Shown here: positions 1 through 8,077 of the stretch, in pieces
How the letters are laid out: every line of letters starts with the position of its first letter
Numbering within the stretch: position 1 is the stretch's first letter
From: Streptomyces spinoverrucosus
GTDB lineage: Bacteria > Actinomycetota > Actinomycetes > Streptomycetales > Streptomycetaceae
Direction: 5' to 3'
Assembly (NCBI RefSeq): GCF_006539505.1
Contig: NZ_BJND01000004.1
Location: 62,001 to 126,000 of the forward strand
DNA length: 64,000 nucleotides
Notes under the pieces: model-generated
Database searches by the model: none
Told to the model about the DNA's origin: nothing
The model's input: only the letters and a program-made list of their open reading frames with translations
Position numbers and translations under genes: made by a program

Positions 1-1
1 C

Positions 2-55
2 TCCGGCATCATCCGCGGCGTGCTCTCCCTCCCGGTGCGCTACCGCGTCGGCTGA
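2..55 (+). CDS. C-terminal end of an unidentified protein
   Basis: Only the last 17 codons lie in the window; they end in a TGA at 53-55. The peptide end (LSLPVRYRVG) is too short to assign to a family. A strong hairpin follows 13 bases later, which supports this being a real gene end. Confidence 0.45.
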   Translation, partial: SGIIRGVLSLPVRYRVG

Positions 56-68
56 CGACATGAGAAAC

Positions 69-103
69 GTCCCGGCCCGCGTGGTGGAGACGCGGGCCGG
101 GAC
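69..103. terminator. Strong stem-loop terminator
   Basis: The arms at 69-81 and 91-103 (GTCCCGGCCCGCG and its complement) pair perfectly over 13 bp around a 9-base loop. It sits between the plus-strand gene end at 55 and a decayed minus-strand gene, so it may serve both strands. Confidence 0.8.
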
Positions 104-124
104 GGAACAGAAGGGGTACGGCAG

Positions 125-452
125 TCAGACGGTCCGGGTGCGCAGCTGACGGGTCTTCCAGCCAAGCAGGCCCGCCTGGACGATGAAGTCGAGCGAGGGA
201 TCGTCGCCGCGGCCTGGATGTTGTAGAAGATGCCGACGACGAAGGACAGTCCGCCCGCGATCAACATCGGCCACTGCTTGCCCCGGCGATGCCGACCGCG
301 ATGGCGGCGAGCGTGCTCAGCACCCCGTTGAACGCCGTGCCCCGGCGCTCCGATCCGTCAGCCTGATCGCCACGGCGTCGACGTCCTCGTGGGCTCCGGC
401 GAACCCCAGCGCGCATGCCACGGCCACAGCAGTACCCGCGGATGCAGTGGCC
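125..452 (-). pseudogene. Frameshifted small membrane protein remnant
   Basis: Reading the minus strand needs at least three frames. The first gives a hydrophobic stretch (TAVAVACALGFAG) followed by EDVDAVAIRLTD. The second gives GTAFNGVLSTLAAIAVGIAG. The third gives MLIAGGLSFVVGIFYNIQA. A return to another frame then gives the C-terminal tail GLLGWKTRQLRTRTV and a stop. The pieces make sense as one protein with about three membrane segments, broken near 205, 281 and 345. The family is not recognised. It lies directly downstream of the tannase gene on the same strand. Confidence 0.5.
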
Positions 453-461
453 GCCGGCCGG

Positions 462-2048
462 TCAGTGCCGGGACGGGGAGACGCACTTGAAGCTGGAAGC
501 GACGGCCGGGTCGCCGTAGCGCTTGTAGCGGGACACCTGCGGGTAGGTGCACAGGTCCCGGGTGACGCTCTGGCCGTCGGCGTTGATCAGGGTGGCGGGC
601 AGAGTCTTGGGCGCCTTGCCGTGCTCGACCCAGGCGGTCAGTGCGGCGAGGCCGTCGGTGGAGCCGTCAGCGCCGTTGAGGCCGCAGTGGTTGGTGCCCG
701 GGGCGAGGAAGAGACGGTAGAAGTCGTCCACCCGCTTGGTGCCGCCCAGTTCACGCTCGACCTTCTCGCGGTAGTGCACCGTGCCCTGGGTGGGGATGTA
801 CTGGTCGGCCAGGCCGTGCCAGGTCAGCAGCTTGCCGCCGGACTTGCGGAAGGCCGACAGGTCCGGGTCGTCGGTGCCGATGACCTTGTCGTACTCGGCC
901 TGCGACTGCTTGAACAGCTGGGTGAACTGGCTGTAGGTGATCGTCGAGAGGTCGAGCGAGGGGTTCTTGGCGACCCAGAGCTTGACCCAGGCTGCGGGCA
1001 CCTGGAACGGGTCGGCGCCGGCCAGCGCGCTGATGTCGGCCCCGACCGGGACGCCGTACCAGAGCTTCTTGCCAGAGGGGGTGCGCGGGCCGTCCCAGAT
1101 CTTGCGTACGACGGCCGCGTCGGCCGCCGTGATGGTCAGCTCCCTGCCCTCGCACACGACCTTGGTGCCGATCAGCCTGCGCGGGTCGAAGTCGCACCGG
1201 GACGGGTCGTTGACCAGGCCGTCCTTGACGCCGTCGAGGGAGTCGCAGGCCTTGACGGCGGCGTTGGTGAAGGCGTCGAACTCACACTTGGACGGGTAGG
1301 TCTTCTCGTTGTTCATGACCACCTGCGGCCACAGGGTGGCGACCTCGAACTCGTCCCAGTTGACGGCCGGAGCGTCGGCGAGGATGCCGTCGTAGTCGTC
1401 GGGGTAGCGCTGGGCCTCCATATAGCCCTGGCGTCCGCCGGTGGAGCAGCCGGTGAAGTACGAGTACGCGGGACGCTTGCCGTAGATCGCGTCGACGACC
1501 TCCTTGCCGACGACCGCCGCCTCGTGCTGGGAGCGGGAGGCGAAGTTCTCCAGCAGCGCGGTGTTGACCTGGCCCTCGCTGTCCAGCGCCCAGCTCGTGT
1601 CGAGGGCGTCGCCGACACCCGCGTCGGTGGAGACGGCGGCGTAGCCGTTCTTGACCGCGGTGCCCAGGCCCACGCCGTTGTCACCGGCCAGGTAGGCGGC
1701 GCCGCCGAGCCCCTGGAAACGGCCGTTCCAGCCGCTCACGGGCAGCCAGGTCCGCACCCTGGCGTGGTCGTTGTCGCCCGGGTGGGTGAGGGTGACCGTG
1801 ACCTCGCAGTAGGCCGGGACACCGGAGACCGAACCCCCCAGGGCCCCGGTACCGATGATGGTTCCGCCCTCCTGGCGGACCGCGGTCACGGACTCCACCT
1901 CGGTCCCGGCCGGCGCCTTCACGGAGGGCGCCGAGCAGGCGAACGGCGCGGCGGCGGAGCCGTCCCGGGTCTCCGCCGAAGCGGTCGGCAGACACACCGC
2001 CGCGGCCAGCGGCACACCGGCCGCGAGGACAGTCAGAAGTCGTCTCAT
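462..2048 (-). CDS. Secreted tannase/feruloyl esterase family hydrolase
   Basis: This 528-residue protein starts with a Sec-type signal peptide (MRRLLTVLAAG, then a hydrophobic run ending in ASA near residue 25), so it is exported. It has the tannase/feruloyl esterase signature YFTGCSTGGRQG with the catalytic Ser at about 202, followed by a typical YPDDYDGILADAPA segment. The late motif GTNHCG should hold the catalytic His. The family cleaves ester bonds of plant phenolics such as gallate or ferulate esters. The ATG at 2048 was chosen because the signal peptide begins there; upstream in-frame codons add only a low-quality extension. An 18-bp palindrome about 95 bp upstream is a likely operator. 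The exact substrate cannot be read from sequence. Confidence 0.9.
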   Translation of the reverse strand: MRRLLTVLAAGVPLAAAVCLPTASAETRDGSAAAPFACSAPSVKAPAGTEVESVTAVRQEGGTIIGTGALGGSVSGVPAYCEVTVTLTHPGDNDHARVRTWLPVSGWNGRFQGLGGAAYLAGDNGVGLGTAVKNGYAAVSTDAGVGDALDTSWALDSEGQVNTALLENFASRSQHEAAVVGKEVVDAIYGKRPAYSYFTGCSTGGRQGYMEAQRYPDDYDGILADAPAVNWDEFEVATLWPQVVMNNEKTYPSKCEFDAFTNAAVKACDSLDGVKDGLVNDPSRCDFDPRRLIGTKVVCEGRELTITAADAAVVRKIWDGPRTPSGKKLWYGVPVGADISALAGADPFQVPAAWVKLWVAKNPSLDLSTITYSQFTQLFKQSQAEYDKVIGTDDPDLSAFRKSGGKLLTWHGLADQYIPTQGTVHYREKVERELGGTKRVDDFYRLFLAPGTNHCGLNGADGSTDGLAALTAWVEHGKAPKTLPATLINADGQSVTRDLCTYPQVSRYKRYGDPAVASSFKCVSPSRH

Positions 2049-2141
2049 TGCTTTCCCATCCAAGGAAGGAGAGGTGTGTCCGCACAGAACTCGGCGACAC
2101 ATGTACACGAGCCACTCTGGCCGTGCGCCGCACACCTAGGC

Positions 2142-2159
2142 GACAGTCAGTTGACTGTC
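2142..2159. promoter_or_regulatory. 18-bp palindromic operator upstream of the tannase gene
   Basis: GACAGTCA and TGACTGTC are perfect 8-bp arms around a 2-bp centre. The site lies about 95-110 bp upstream of the tannase start. The size and symmetry fit a TetR- or MarR-type dimer, but no cognate regulator lies beside it. Confidence 0.55.
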
Positions 2160-2203
2160 CCCGTCCAGGGGCATCGGCCGGGCCGGATGAAGGCCGCGTT
2201 AGG

Positions 2204-2896
2204 TCATTCGACGGTCCGCCGCTCAGACAGGTCACCCACGTGCTCCTCCCGCAGCCACCGCGAGTGATACCTCTGCGCCCACGACCGGTTGACGTATCCC
2301 GTGCGCATACCAAGCCTCGCCTCGGGGTCCTCCAACGCCTTGCGCATGTGTCCGAGCACGACAAACGTGGTGGCCCAGGCCAGGACGTCGTGGACGAAGA
2401 TCGCGCTGGTGCGGGAGATGAAGGGCAGCAGCCCCATGAACCACATCAGCAGGCCGGTGAACATCATCACCAGTACGGCACCGGCGATCCAGCCCGCGTA
2501 GAGCTTCTGGCCCGCGTTGAACTTGCCTGCCGGGCGGGCCTCGGGGGACTTCCGGCGCCTGCGGACGGCGCGCAGCCACTGGCGGTCGTACACCGCGAAG
2601 CGGTTCAGGCGGCGCAGGTCGGCGCGGAAGGCGGGCGAGAAGAGCCCCAGCAGGGAGGGCAGGGGCAGCGAGATGCCGGACCATTCGTGGACCGTGACCA
2701 TCAGGTGGCGCCGTCCGACGAGTTGGGCCAGCGGTCCGAAGTAGAGACAGGCGGCGGAGGCCAGGCACAGCAGCATCAGGTAGCCCGTGGCCCGGTGGAC
2801 CATGCGCTCGGCGGTGCTGAAGCGGCGGACCCGGCCTTCGGGTTCAGGCCGCGCCACTGTGACGGTCGGCTCCGTCGAGCCAGCCGTCGACCGCAT
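2204..2896 (-). CDS. Cytochrome b (FdnI/cytochrome b561-type) membrane subunit
   Basis: This 230-residue protein has about four membrane segments: GYLMLLCLASAACLYFG, SLPLPSLLGLFSP, AGAVLVMMFTGLLMWFMG and FVHDVLAWATTFVVLGHM. His residues at HRATG, HEWSG and VHDVL are placed to bind two b-type haems, as in formate dehydrogenase gamma and related cytochrome b subunits. Its start overlaps the 3' end of the upstream molybdopterin oxidoreductase gene by 53 bp, so the two are co-translated. The likely role is passing electrons between the quinone pool and the molybdoenzyme. This resembles the MsrP/MsrQ arrangement, but the membrane subunit is of a different type. Confidence 0.75.
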   Translation of the reverse strand: MRSTAGSTEPTVTVARPEPEGRVRRFSTAERMVHRATGYLMLLCLASAACLYFGPLAQLVGRRHLMVTVHEWSGISLPLPSLLGLFSPAFRADLRRLNRFAVYDRQWLRAVRRRRKSPEARPAGKFNAGQKLYAGWIAGAVLVMMFTGLLMWFMGLLPFISRTSAIFVHDVLAWATTFVVLGHMRKALEDPEARLGMRTGYVNRSWAQRYHSRWLREEHVGDLSERRTVE

Positions 2897-3566
2897 ATCC
2901 GCGCTCCTCCCAGTAGCCGGGGACGACCTTGTCGGTGACCGAGATGCCGGACAGCCACTTGGCCGACTTGTAGAAGTACATGGGGGCGACGTAGAGGCGG
3001 ACGGGTCCGCCGTGCGCGTGGGTGATGGGTTTGTCCTGCATGTTCAGCGCCACCAGGACGTCCGAGCGGCGGGCCTGTTCCAGCGTGAGGCTCTCGCTGT
3101 AGGCGCCGTCGAAGCAGGTGAACCGGATCGCCGCACCCGGGGAACGCACCCCGGCGTCGTCGAGGATGTCCGCCAGCTTCACACCTTCGAAGGGCGTGTT
3201 CTCCACCCGCCATCCGTCGGTGCACACGACGTCGTGGACGACCCGGGTCTGTGGCATCGCCCGCAACGCGTCGAGCGTGTACGTCTTCGGCCGCTCCACC
3301 AGTCCGTCGACCCGGAGTTCGTAGTTCGTCGCGTCCTTGTGCGGCACCGAGCCGACGACGCTGTAGTACCGGAAGCCGCCCGGGTCGGGCAGCAGACCGG
3401 TCAACCCCGAGGGGTCGATCTGCGAGGCGGCGCCGACGAAACCCTCCCAACCGCGCTGGAGGTAGGGCGCGGCGGCGAGCCCCGCCGCGCCCGCGCCGAG
3501 CATGCCCAGCATCGCCCGCCGCCCCACCGGTGCGCCCCCGGCCCTCGGCTTCGGTTTCTCGGCCAT
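2844..3566 (-). CDS. Molybdopterin-dependent oxidoreductase (sulfite oxidase/MsrP fold), exported
   Basis: This 240-residue protein has an N-terminal twin-arginine-like signal (GRRAMLGMLGAGAAG) followed by an oxidoreductase molybdopterin-binding domain. The segment VVCTDGWRVENTPFEGV holds the conserved Cys that ligates molybdenum in this family. The end segment GGPVRLYVAPMYFYKSAKW is also typical. The ATG at 3566 is preceded by AAGGAG. It overlaps the cytochrome b gene downstream, so the pair forms a two-component redox system outside or at the membrane. The closest characterised relatives repair methionine sulfoxide or oxidise sulfite; the substrate here is unknown. A GTCACC/GGTGAC operator (3622-3642) lies 55 bp upstream, shared with ohr and msrA in this window, which favours an oxidant-damage role. 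Confidence 0.85.
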   Translation of the reverse strand: MAEKPKPRAGGAPVGRRAMLGMLGAGAAGLAAAPYLQRGWEGFVGAASQIDPSGLTGLLPDPGGFRYYSVVGSVPHKDATNYELRVDGLVERPKTYTLDALRAMPQTRVVHDVVCTDGWRVENTPFEGVKLADILDDAGVRSPGAAIRFTCFDGAYSESLTLEQARRSDVLVALNMQDKPITHAHGGPVRLYVAPMYFYKSAKWLSGISVTDKVVPGYWEERGYAVDGWLDGADRHSGAA

Positions 3567-3621
3567 GGTGTGCGCTCCTTCCGGCACATGTGAACTCTGC
3601 CGAGCCATCATGCGCAGCCTC

Positions 3622-3642
3622 ATCACCCGTTTAATCGGTGAC
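3622..3642. promoter_or_regulatory. GTCACC-type palindrome before the molybdo-oxidoreductase
   Basis: The half sites ATCACC and GGTGAC flank the 9-bp centre CGTTTAATC. It is one member of a 21-bp operator family repeated across the window, and lies 55 bp upstream of the ATG at 3566. Confidence 0.7.
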
Positions 3643-3690
3643 GAGGCTGTCATGAAGGTCTCAGAGCTGTCAACACAGTGGCCCGTTGAT

Positions 3691-3704
3691 GCACACGTAT
3701 GAGC
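3691..3704. promoter_or_regulatory. TCATACGTGTGA-type palindrome
   Basis: The sequence GCACACGTATGAGC matches the third recurrent motif of the window. It lies about 50 bp beyond the GTCACC-type site at the same promoter. The same pairing of motifs is seen near 20.85 kb and 34.9 kb. Confidence 0.4.
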
Positions 3705-3951
3705 TCGGCGTCCGGCCACACCATCGACCGAGGAGGACGGGGACTGTTAGGCTCTCAGTGACATCGACCGTGTATCGAGGAGTCACAGACGTGGTGGGTG
3801 AAGACGACATCTCCGGGTGAGATCCGGATCTGACGGCCACCGGCCGAGCTCAGGAGCGCTGCCGACGTGGTCCGTCTCGTCGTACCCCTTTCCCACGTCT
3901 GACCAGGGCAGAGCTCTGTTCTCCGCCCTCAAGCCGCTCGAGGTCACCTCC

Positions 3952-5586
3952 ATGTCCGACGCTTCCGTCGTCTGCTCGAACCTCTCCTTCGCCTGGCCCG
4001 ACGACACCCCGGTCTTCCAAGACCTGTCCTTCACCGTGAACAGCGGCCGCACCGGCCTGGTCGCCCCCAACGGCTCCGGCAAGTCCACCCTGCTCAAGCT
4101 GATCGCCGGTGAACTCAAGTCCGCCACCGGCTCGGTGTCCGTCGGCGGCACACTCGGATACCTCCCGCAGAGCCTCCCCCTGACCGGCAACCTCACGGTC
4201 GCCGAGGTACTGGGTGTCGCCGCGGTGATCCGGGCCCTGGACGCCGTGGAGTCCGGCGATGTCGCCGAGGAGCACTTCACCACCATCGGCGACGACTGGG
4301 ACATCGAGGAACGCACCCGCGCCCAGCTCGACCGGCTGGGCCTCGCCGACCTCACCCTGGACCGCAGCCTGAGCACGCTCAGCGGCGGCCAGGTCGTCTC
4401 CCTCGGCCTCGCCGCCCAACTGCTCAGGCGCCCCGACGTACTGCTGCTCGACGAGCCCACCAACAACCTCGACCTTCAGGCCCGCCACAAGCTCTACGCC
4501 GTACTGTCGGACTTCACCGGCTGCCTGCTGCTGGTCAGCCACGACCGCGCGCTGCTCGACCGCATGGACCGCATCGCCGAGCTCGGCAGCGACGAACTGC
4601 GCTTCTACGGCGGGAACTTCACCGAGTACGAGGAGGCCGTGCGCGCCGAGCAGGAGGTCGCCGAGAAGAACGTCCGCAACGCCGAACAGGAACTCAAGCG
4701 CGAGAAGCGGGAGATGCAGCAGGCCCGCGAACGCGCCGAGCGCCGCATGAGCAACGCCTCCCGCAACCTCAAGAACGCCGGTCTGCCCAAGATCTTCGCC
4801 GGCAACATGAAGCGTGGCGCCCAGGAGGCCGCGGGCAAGTCCGGCCAGATGCACGCCTCCCGGGTCAGCGAGGCCAAGGCCCGCCTGGACGAGGCCGGAC
4901 GCGCCCTGCGCGACGAGCAGCGCCTCACCCTGGAACTGCCCGACACCCATGTGCCCGCGGGCCGCAACCTCTTCCTCGGCGAGGGCATGCAGGTCCGCCT
5001 CGGGGACCGGGATGTGTTCGCCGAGGCCGGCATCGACCTGACCGTCCGGGGCCCCGAGCGCATCGCGCTCACCGGCCCCAACGGCGCCGGAAAGACCACC
5101 CTGATGCGACTGATCACCGGCCAACTCGCCCCGGACGGCGGGGAGATCAAGCGCAACGACGGGCGGATCGCCTACCTCTCGCAGCGCCTGGACCTGCTGG
5201 ACCCGGACCGCACCGTGGCGGAGAACTTCGCCGCGTTCGCCCCCGAGCGGCCCGAAGCGGAGCGGATGAACCTGCTCGCCCGCTTCCTCTTCCGGGGCGC
5301 GCGGGCACACCTGTCCGTCAAAGCGCTCTCCGGCGGCGAACGTCTGCGCGCCACCCTGGCCTGCGTGCTGTGCGCCGAACCGGCCCCCCACCTGCTGCTG
5401 CTCGACGAGCCGACCAACAACCTCGACCTGGTCAGCGCGGGCCAGCTGGAGAGCGCGCTCAACTCCTACCAGGGCGCCTTCATGGTGGTCAGCCACGACG
5501 AACGGTTCCTCGCCGAGATCGGCGTGAACCGCTGGCTGCGGCTGGCCGACGGAACCCTCAAGGAGACGGGAGCGCCCGAGGTGTGA
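3952..5586 (+). CDS. ABC-F family ATPase (first of a tandem pair)
   Basis: This 544-residue protein has two ABC nucleotide-binding domains and no membrane domain. Domain 1 has Walker A APNGSGKST near residue 40, an LSGGQ signature and a LLLDEPTNNLDL Walker B. Domain 2 has GPNGAGKTT, LSGGER and a second LLLDEPTNNLDL. Between them lies a long, highly charged coiled-coil linker (about residues 225-320), the element that reaches the ribosome P-site region in ABC-F proteins. The family acts on ribosomes; members are translation factors or antibiotic-protection proteins. The ATG at 3952 starts the conserved region; an upstream in-frame extension is not convincing. The second ABC-F gene follows after 79 bp. 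Whether it gives resistance, and to what, is not visible. Confidence 0.88.
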   Translation: MSDASVVCSNLSFAWPDDTPVFQDLSFTVNSGRTGLVAPNGSGKSTLLKLIAGELKSATGSVSVGGTLGYLPQSLPLTGNLTVAEVLGVAAVIRALDAVESGDVAEEHFTTIGDDWDIEERTRAQLDRLGLADLTLDRSLSTLSGGQVVSLGLAAQLLRRPDVLLLDEPTNNLDLQARHKLYAVLSDFTGCLLLVSHDRALLDRMDRIAELGSDELRFYGGNFTEYEEAVRAEQEVAEKNVRNAEQELKREKREMQQARERAERRMSNASRNLKNAGLPKIFAGNMKRGAQEAAGKSGQMHASRVSEAKARLDEAGRALRDEQRLTLELPDTHVPAGRNLFLGEGMQVRLGDRDVFAEAGIDLTVRGPERIALTGPNGAGKTTLMRLITGQLAPDGGEIKRNDGRIAYLSQRLDLLDPDRTVAENFAAFAPERPEAERMNLLARFLFRGARAHLSVKALSGGERLRATLACVLCAEPAPHLLLLDEPTNNLDLVSAGQLESALNSYQGAFMVVSHDERFLAEIGVNRWLRLADGTLKETGAPEV

Positions 5587-5604
5587 GCCGCCGACGTGTG
5601 AAGT

Positions 5605-5637
5605 GGCCCGCGTCCGAGGCGGCACGCCCCGCGGGCC
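5605..5637 (+). promoter_or_regulatory. Hairpin between the two ABC-F genes
   Basis: GGCCCGCG at 5605-5612 pairs with CGCGGGCC at 5630-5637. It lies 19 nt after the first ABC-F stop and 28 nt before the second ABC-F start. It could be an attenuator or partial terminator that sets the ratio of the two genes. Resistance ABC-F genes are often controlled by leader hairpins, but there is no proof here. Confidence 0.5.
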
Positions 5638-5665
5638 GAACGCCGATCACGTTGGACGGTTCCCC

Positions 5666-7366
5666 ATGCCCCAGCCCCATCCGCAGCCCGCCCTGCTCGC
5701 CCACGACCTCGTCCGCACCCTGGGCGGCCGACGTGTCCTCGACGGCATCTCCCTGACCGCCTCCCCCGGCCACCGCATCGGCCTGATCGGGGAGAACGGC
5801 GTCGGCAAGTCCACCCTGCTGCGCGTGCTCGCGGGCGTCGACGAACCCGACGCGGGAAGCGTCACCCGCCCCGCCGACCTGGGCTTCCTGCACCAGGAGA
5901 TGCCGTACGACGCCGACTCCACCATCGCCGCGGTCCTGGACGAGGCGCTGCGCGAGGCCCGCGAGGACCTCGCCGAACTGGACCGGCTCGGCGCGGAACT
6001 CGCCCGCGTCCCCGAGGACCATCCCGGCCACCAGGAACTCCTCGACGCCTACGGCAGGCGCCTGGAGCAGGCCCAGCACCGGGAGTCCTGGGACGCCGAC
6101 CGCCGCGCGGCCCTCGTGCTGGACGGCCTGGGCCTCGGCGCGTTCGGCCATGACCGCATCCTCGGCTCGCTCTCCGGCGGGCAGCGCGGTCGGCTGGCCC
6201 TGGCCGCCCTGCTCGTACGCCGTCCGTCGGCGCTGCTGCTGGACGAGCCGACCAACCACCTCGACGACGGTGCCGCCGCCTTCCTGGAGGAGCAGGTCCG
6301 CGGCCTGCCCGGAACCGTGGTGGTCGCCAGCCACGACCGGGCGTTCCTCGACGCCGTCTGCACCGACCTGATCGACCTCGATCCCGCGGTGGACGGCCCT
6401 GTCCGCTACGGCGGCAACTACAGCGCCTACCTGTCGGAGAAGCACGCCGAACGGGAGCGCTGGGAGCGACGGTACGCCGAGGAACAGGAGGAACTGACGG
6501 AGCTCAGGCACGCTGCGGGGGTGACCGCGCACCGGGTCGCGCCGGACCGGGGCCGCACCGACAACGAGAAAATGGGCTACGGCCACCGGGCCGGCCGGGT
6601 GCAGAACCAGATCTCCCGCCGGGTCCGCAACGCCACCCGGCGCCTGGAAGAGCTGGAGCGCACTCGGGTCGCCGAGCCGCCCCGCCCGCTGCGGTTCGCG
6701 GCCGGGGAACTGGCCGCGCACAGTGAGGAGGGCCCGCGCCCCCTGGTGTCGCTGAGCGAGGTCCGGATGCCCGGCCGGCTCGCACTGGACGGCCTGGAGG
6801 TGTCGCCGACCGACCGGCTGCTGATCACGGGCGGCAACGGGGCAGGCAAGTCGACGCTGCTCGCAGTACTCGCCGGACATCTGCCCGCCGAGGGCGAGGT
6901 GCACCGGCGGCACAGGCTGACGGTGGGGCTGCTGACCCAGGACACCGCGTTCGAACGGCCCGACCGCACCGTCCGCGACACCTACGAGCTGTCGCTGGGC
7001 GCTCAGCGGGCCGAGAACGTGCCACTGGGCTCGCTCGGCCTGCTGCACGAGGCGGACCTGGACAAACCGGTCGGGCAGCTGTCCGTGGGGCAACGCCGAC
7101 GGCTCGCACTGGCCCTCCTGGTGGCCCGCCCGCCCCAGCTGCTACTGCTCGACGAGCCCACCAACCACCTCTCCCCGCGACTGTGCGACGAGCTGGAGGC
7201 CGCCCTGGGGCCGGGGCCCGGCGCGATCGTCGTCGCCAGCCACGACCGCTGGCTACGCCGACGCTGGCAGGGCCGCGAACTCCGCCTGGAACCGGGACGC
7301 TGGCGACGGGAGGAGGCGGGCCCACACTCGCGGCCCACCCCCGCCCACGGCCCTGACCATCGCTGA
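5666..7366 (+). CDS. ABC-F family ATPase (second of a tandem pair)
   Basis: This 566-residue protein has two ABC domains. Domain 1 has Walker A GENGVGKST, an LSGGQRG signature and LLLDEPTNHLDD. Domain 2 has TGGNGAGKST, then SVGQRRR in place of LSGGQ, and LLLDEPTNHLSP. The linker is shorter and less basic than in the upstream protein. It includes an Arg-rich stretch (GHRAGRVQNQISRRVRNATRR), typical of Streptomyces ABC-F proteins. The degenerate second signature motif suggests asymmetric ATP use. It probably shares a transcript with the gene before it. No strong Shine-Dalgarno sequence is visible before the ATG at 5666. Confidence 0.87.
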   Translation: MPQPHPQPALLAHDLVRTLGGRRVLDGISLTASPGHRIGLIGENGVGKSTLLRVLAGVDEPDAGSVTRPADLGFLHQEMPYDADSTIAAVLDEALREAREDLAELDRLGAELARVPEDHPGHQELLDAYGRRLEQAQHRESWDADRRAALVLDGLGLGAFGHDRILGSLSGGQRGRLALAALLVRRPSALLLDEPTNHLDDGAAAFLEEQVRGLPGTVVVASHDRAFLDAVCTDLIDLDPAVDGPVRYGGNYSAYLSEKHAERERWERRYAEEQEELTELRHAAGVTAHRVAPDRGRTDNEKMGYGHRAGRVQNQISRRVRNATRRLEELERTRVAEPPRPLRFAAGELAAHSEEGPRPLVSLSEVRMPGRLALDGLEVSPTDRLLITGGNGAGKSTLLAVLAGHLPAEGEVHRRHRLTVGLLTQDTAFERPDRTVRDTYELSLGAQRAENVPLGSLGLLHEADLDKPVGQLSVGQRRRLALALLVARPPQLLLLDEPTNHLSPRLCDELEAALGPGPGAIVVASHDRWLRRRWQGRELRLEPGRWRREEAGPHSRPTPAHGPDHR

Positions 7367-7372
7367 CCGAGC

Positions 7373-7407
7373 CTGGTGCCGTACGATCTCCAGCACCCTG
7401 GCACCAG
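7373..7407 (+). terminator. Stem-loop after the ABC-F pair
   Basis: CTGGTGCC at 7373-7380 pairs with GGCACCAG at 7400-7407 across a 19-nt loop, seven bases after the ABC-F stop. It separates the ABC-F unit from the CGNR regulator gene. Confidence 0.55.
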
Positions 7408-7450
7408 GGAGAACCGTCTGGAACGGTGACGCTTCTTGCGTCCGGTGTAA

Positions 7451-7471
7451 GTCACCTGTCAAGATGGTGAT
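7451..7471. promoter_or_regulatory. GTCACC-type palindrome abutting the CGNR start codon
   Basis: The half sites GTCACC and GGTGAT flank the centre TGTCAAGAT. The site ends one base before the GTG start at 7472, so a bound protein would block transcription or translation start. The reverse complement of the site at 41713-41733 has the same centre and differs only in the last base. Confidence 0.75.
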
Positions 7472-8035
7472 GTGAATCTTGACCATGTATTCGTATGCGG
7501 GCACCCGGCTCTCGACTTCGCGGCCACCCTCCGGGCCCGGCGCTCGATCCGGTTCGAGATGTTCGTGACGCCGGAGCGGCTGAATGCCTGGTACCTGGAG
7601 TCCGGGCTGGTGGACACGATCACTCCCGGCGGGGAGGACGACGTCCGGGAGGCCACGACCGTACGCGAGGCCATCTACCGGCTCGTCACCGACCGCCGCC
7701 TCGGCGAGGAGTTCGACCCGGAGGCACTCGACGCGGTCAACGCCGCCGCGCGCAAGACCCCGGTGACGCCCCAGCTCACCCCGACCGGGCGGCTCACCGA
7801 GGCGACGCCCGAGCAGGCGCTGGCGACCGTCGCCCGGCAGGCGGTGGAACTGCTCAGCGGCCCGGACGTCCCCCTGATGAAGGAGTGCGGCAACCCCGAA
7901 TGCACCCGGGTCTACATCGACCGCTCCCGGGGCATGCGGCGCCAGTGGTGCGGCATGGAGTCCTGCGGCAACAAGATCAAGGCCGCCGCGTACCGCGCAC
8001 GCAAGAAGTCCGCGCCTGCCGTGGCCGCACGCTGA
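7472..8035 (+). CDS. CGNR zinc-finger transcriptional regulator (ABATE domain)
   Basis: This 187-residue protein has an N-terminal ABATE ligand-type domain (about 8-130, beginning with the typical G-HPALDFAATL) and a C-terminal CGNR zinc finger. The finger has Cys139, Cys144, Cys160 and Cys165 in the pattern CGNPEC...RRQWCGMESCGNK, followed by the basic tail AYRARKK. CGNR proteins are predicted DNA-binding regulators whose targets are largely uncharacterised. The GTG start has no leader: a 21-bp palindrome ends one base before it. The same palindrome occurs at many stress and hydrolase genes in this window, so this protein is the best local candidate for its binding factor. The zinc-finger cysteines could sense oxidants, but that is inference. 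Confidence 0.9.
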   Translation: MNLDHVFVCGHPALDFAATLRARRSIRFEMFVTPERLNAWYLESGLVDTITPGGEDDVREATTVREAIYRLVTDRRLGEEFDPEALDAVNAAARKTPVTPQLTPTGRLTEATPEQALATVARQAVELLSGPDVPLMKECGNPECTRVYIDRSRGMRRQWCGMESCGNKIKAAAYRARKKSAPAVAAR

Positions 8036-8077
8036 CCTTCTGACCTGGGCGGCGGGCGCTCCCGGCGAACGCGGGGC

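Noticed and set aside
183-2267. 694-residue plus-strand open frame opposite the tannase gene
   Set aside because: It is a GC-rich shadow of the minus-strand tannase gene; its sequence has no family motifs and the real gene is clear on the other strand.
3850-5625. 591-residue minus-strand frame opposite the first ABC-F gene
   Set aside because: It mirrors the ABC-F coding sequence and lacks any recognisable domain.
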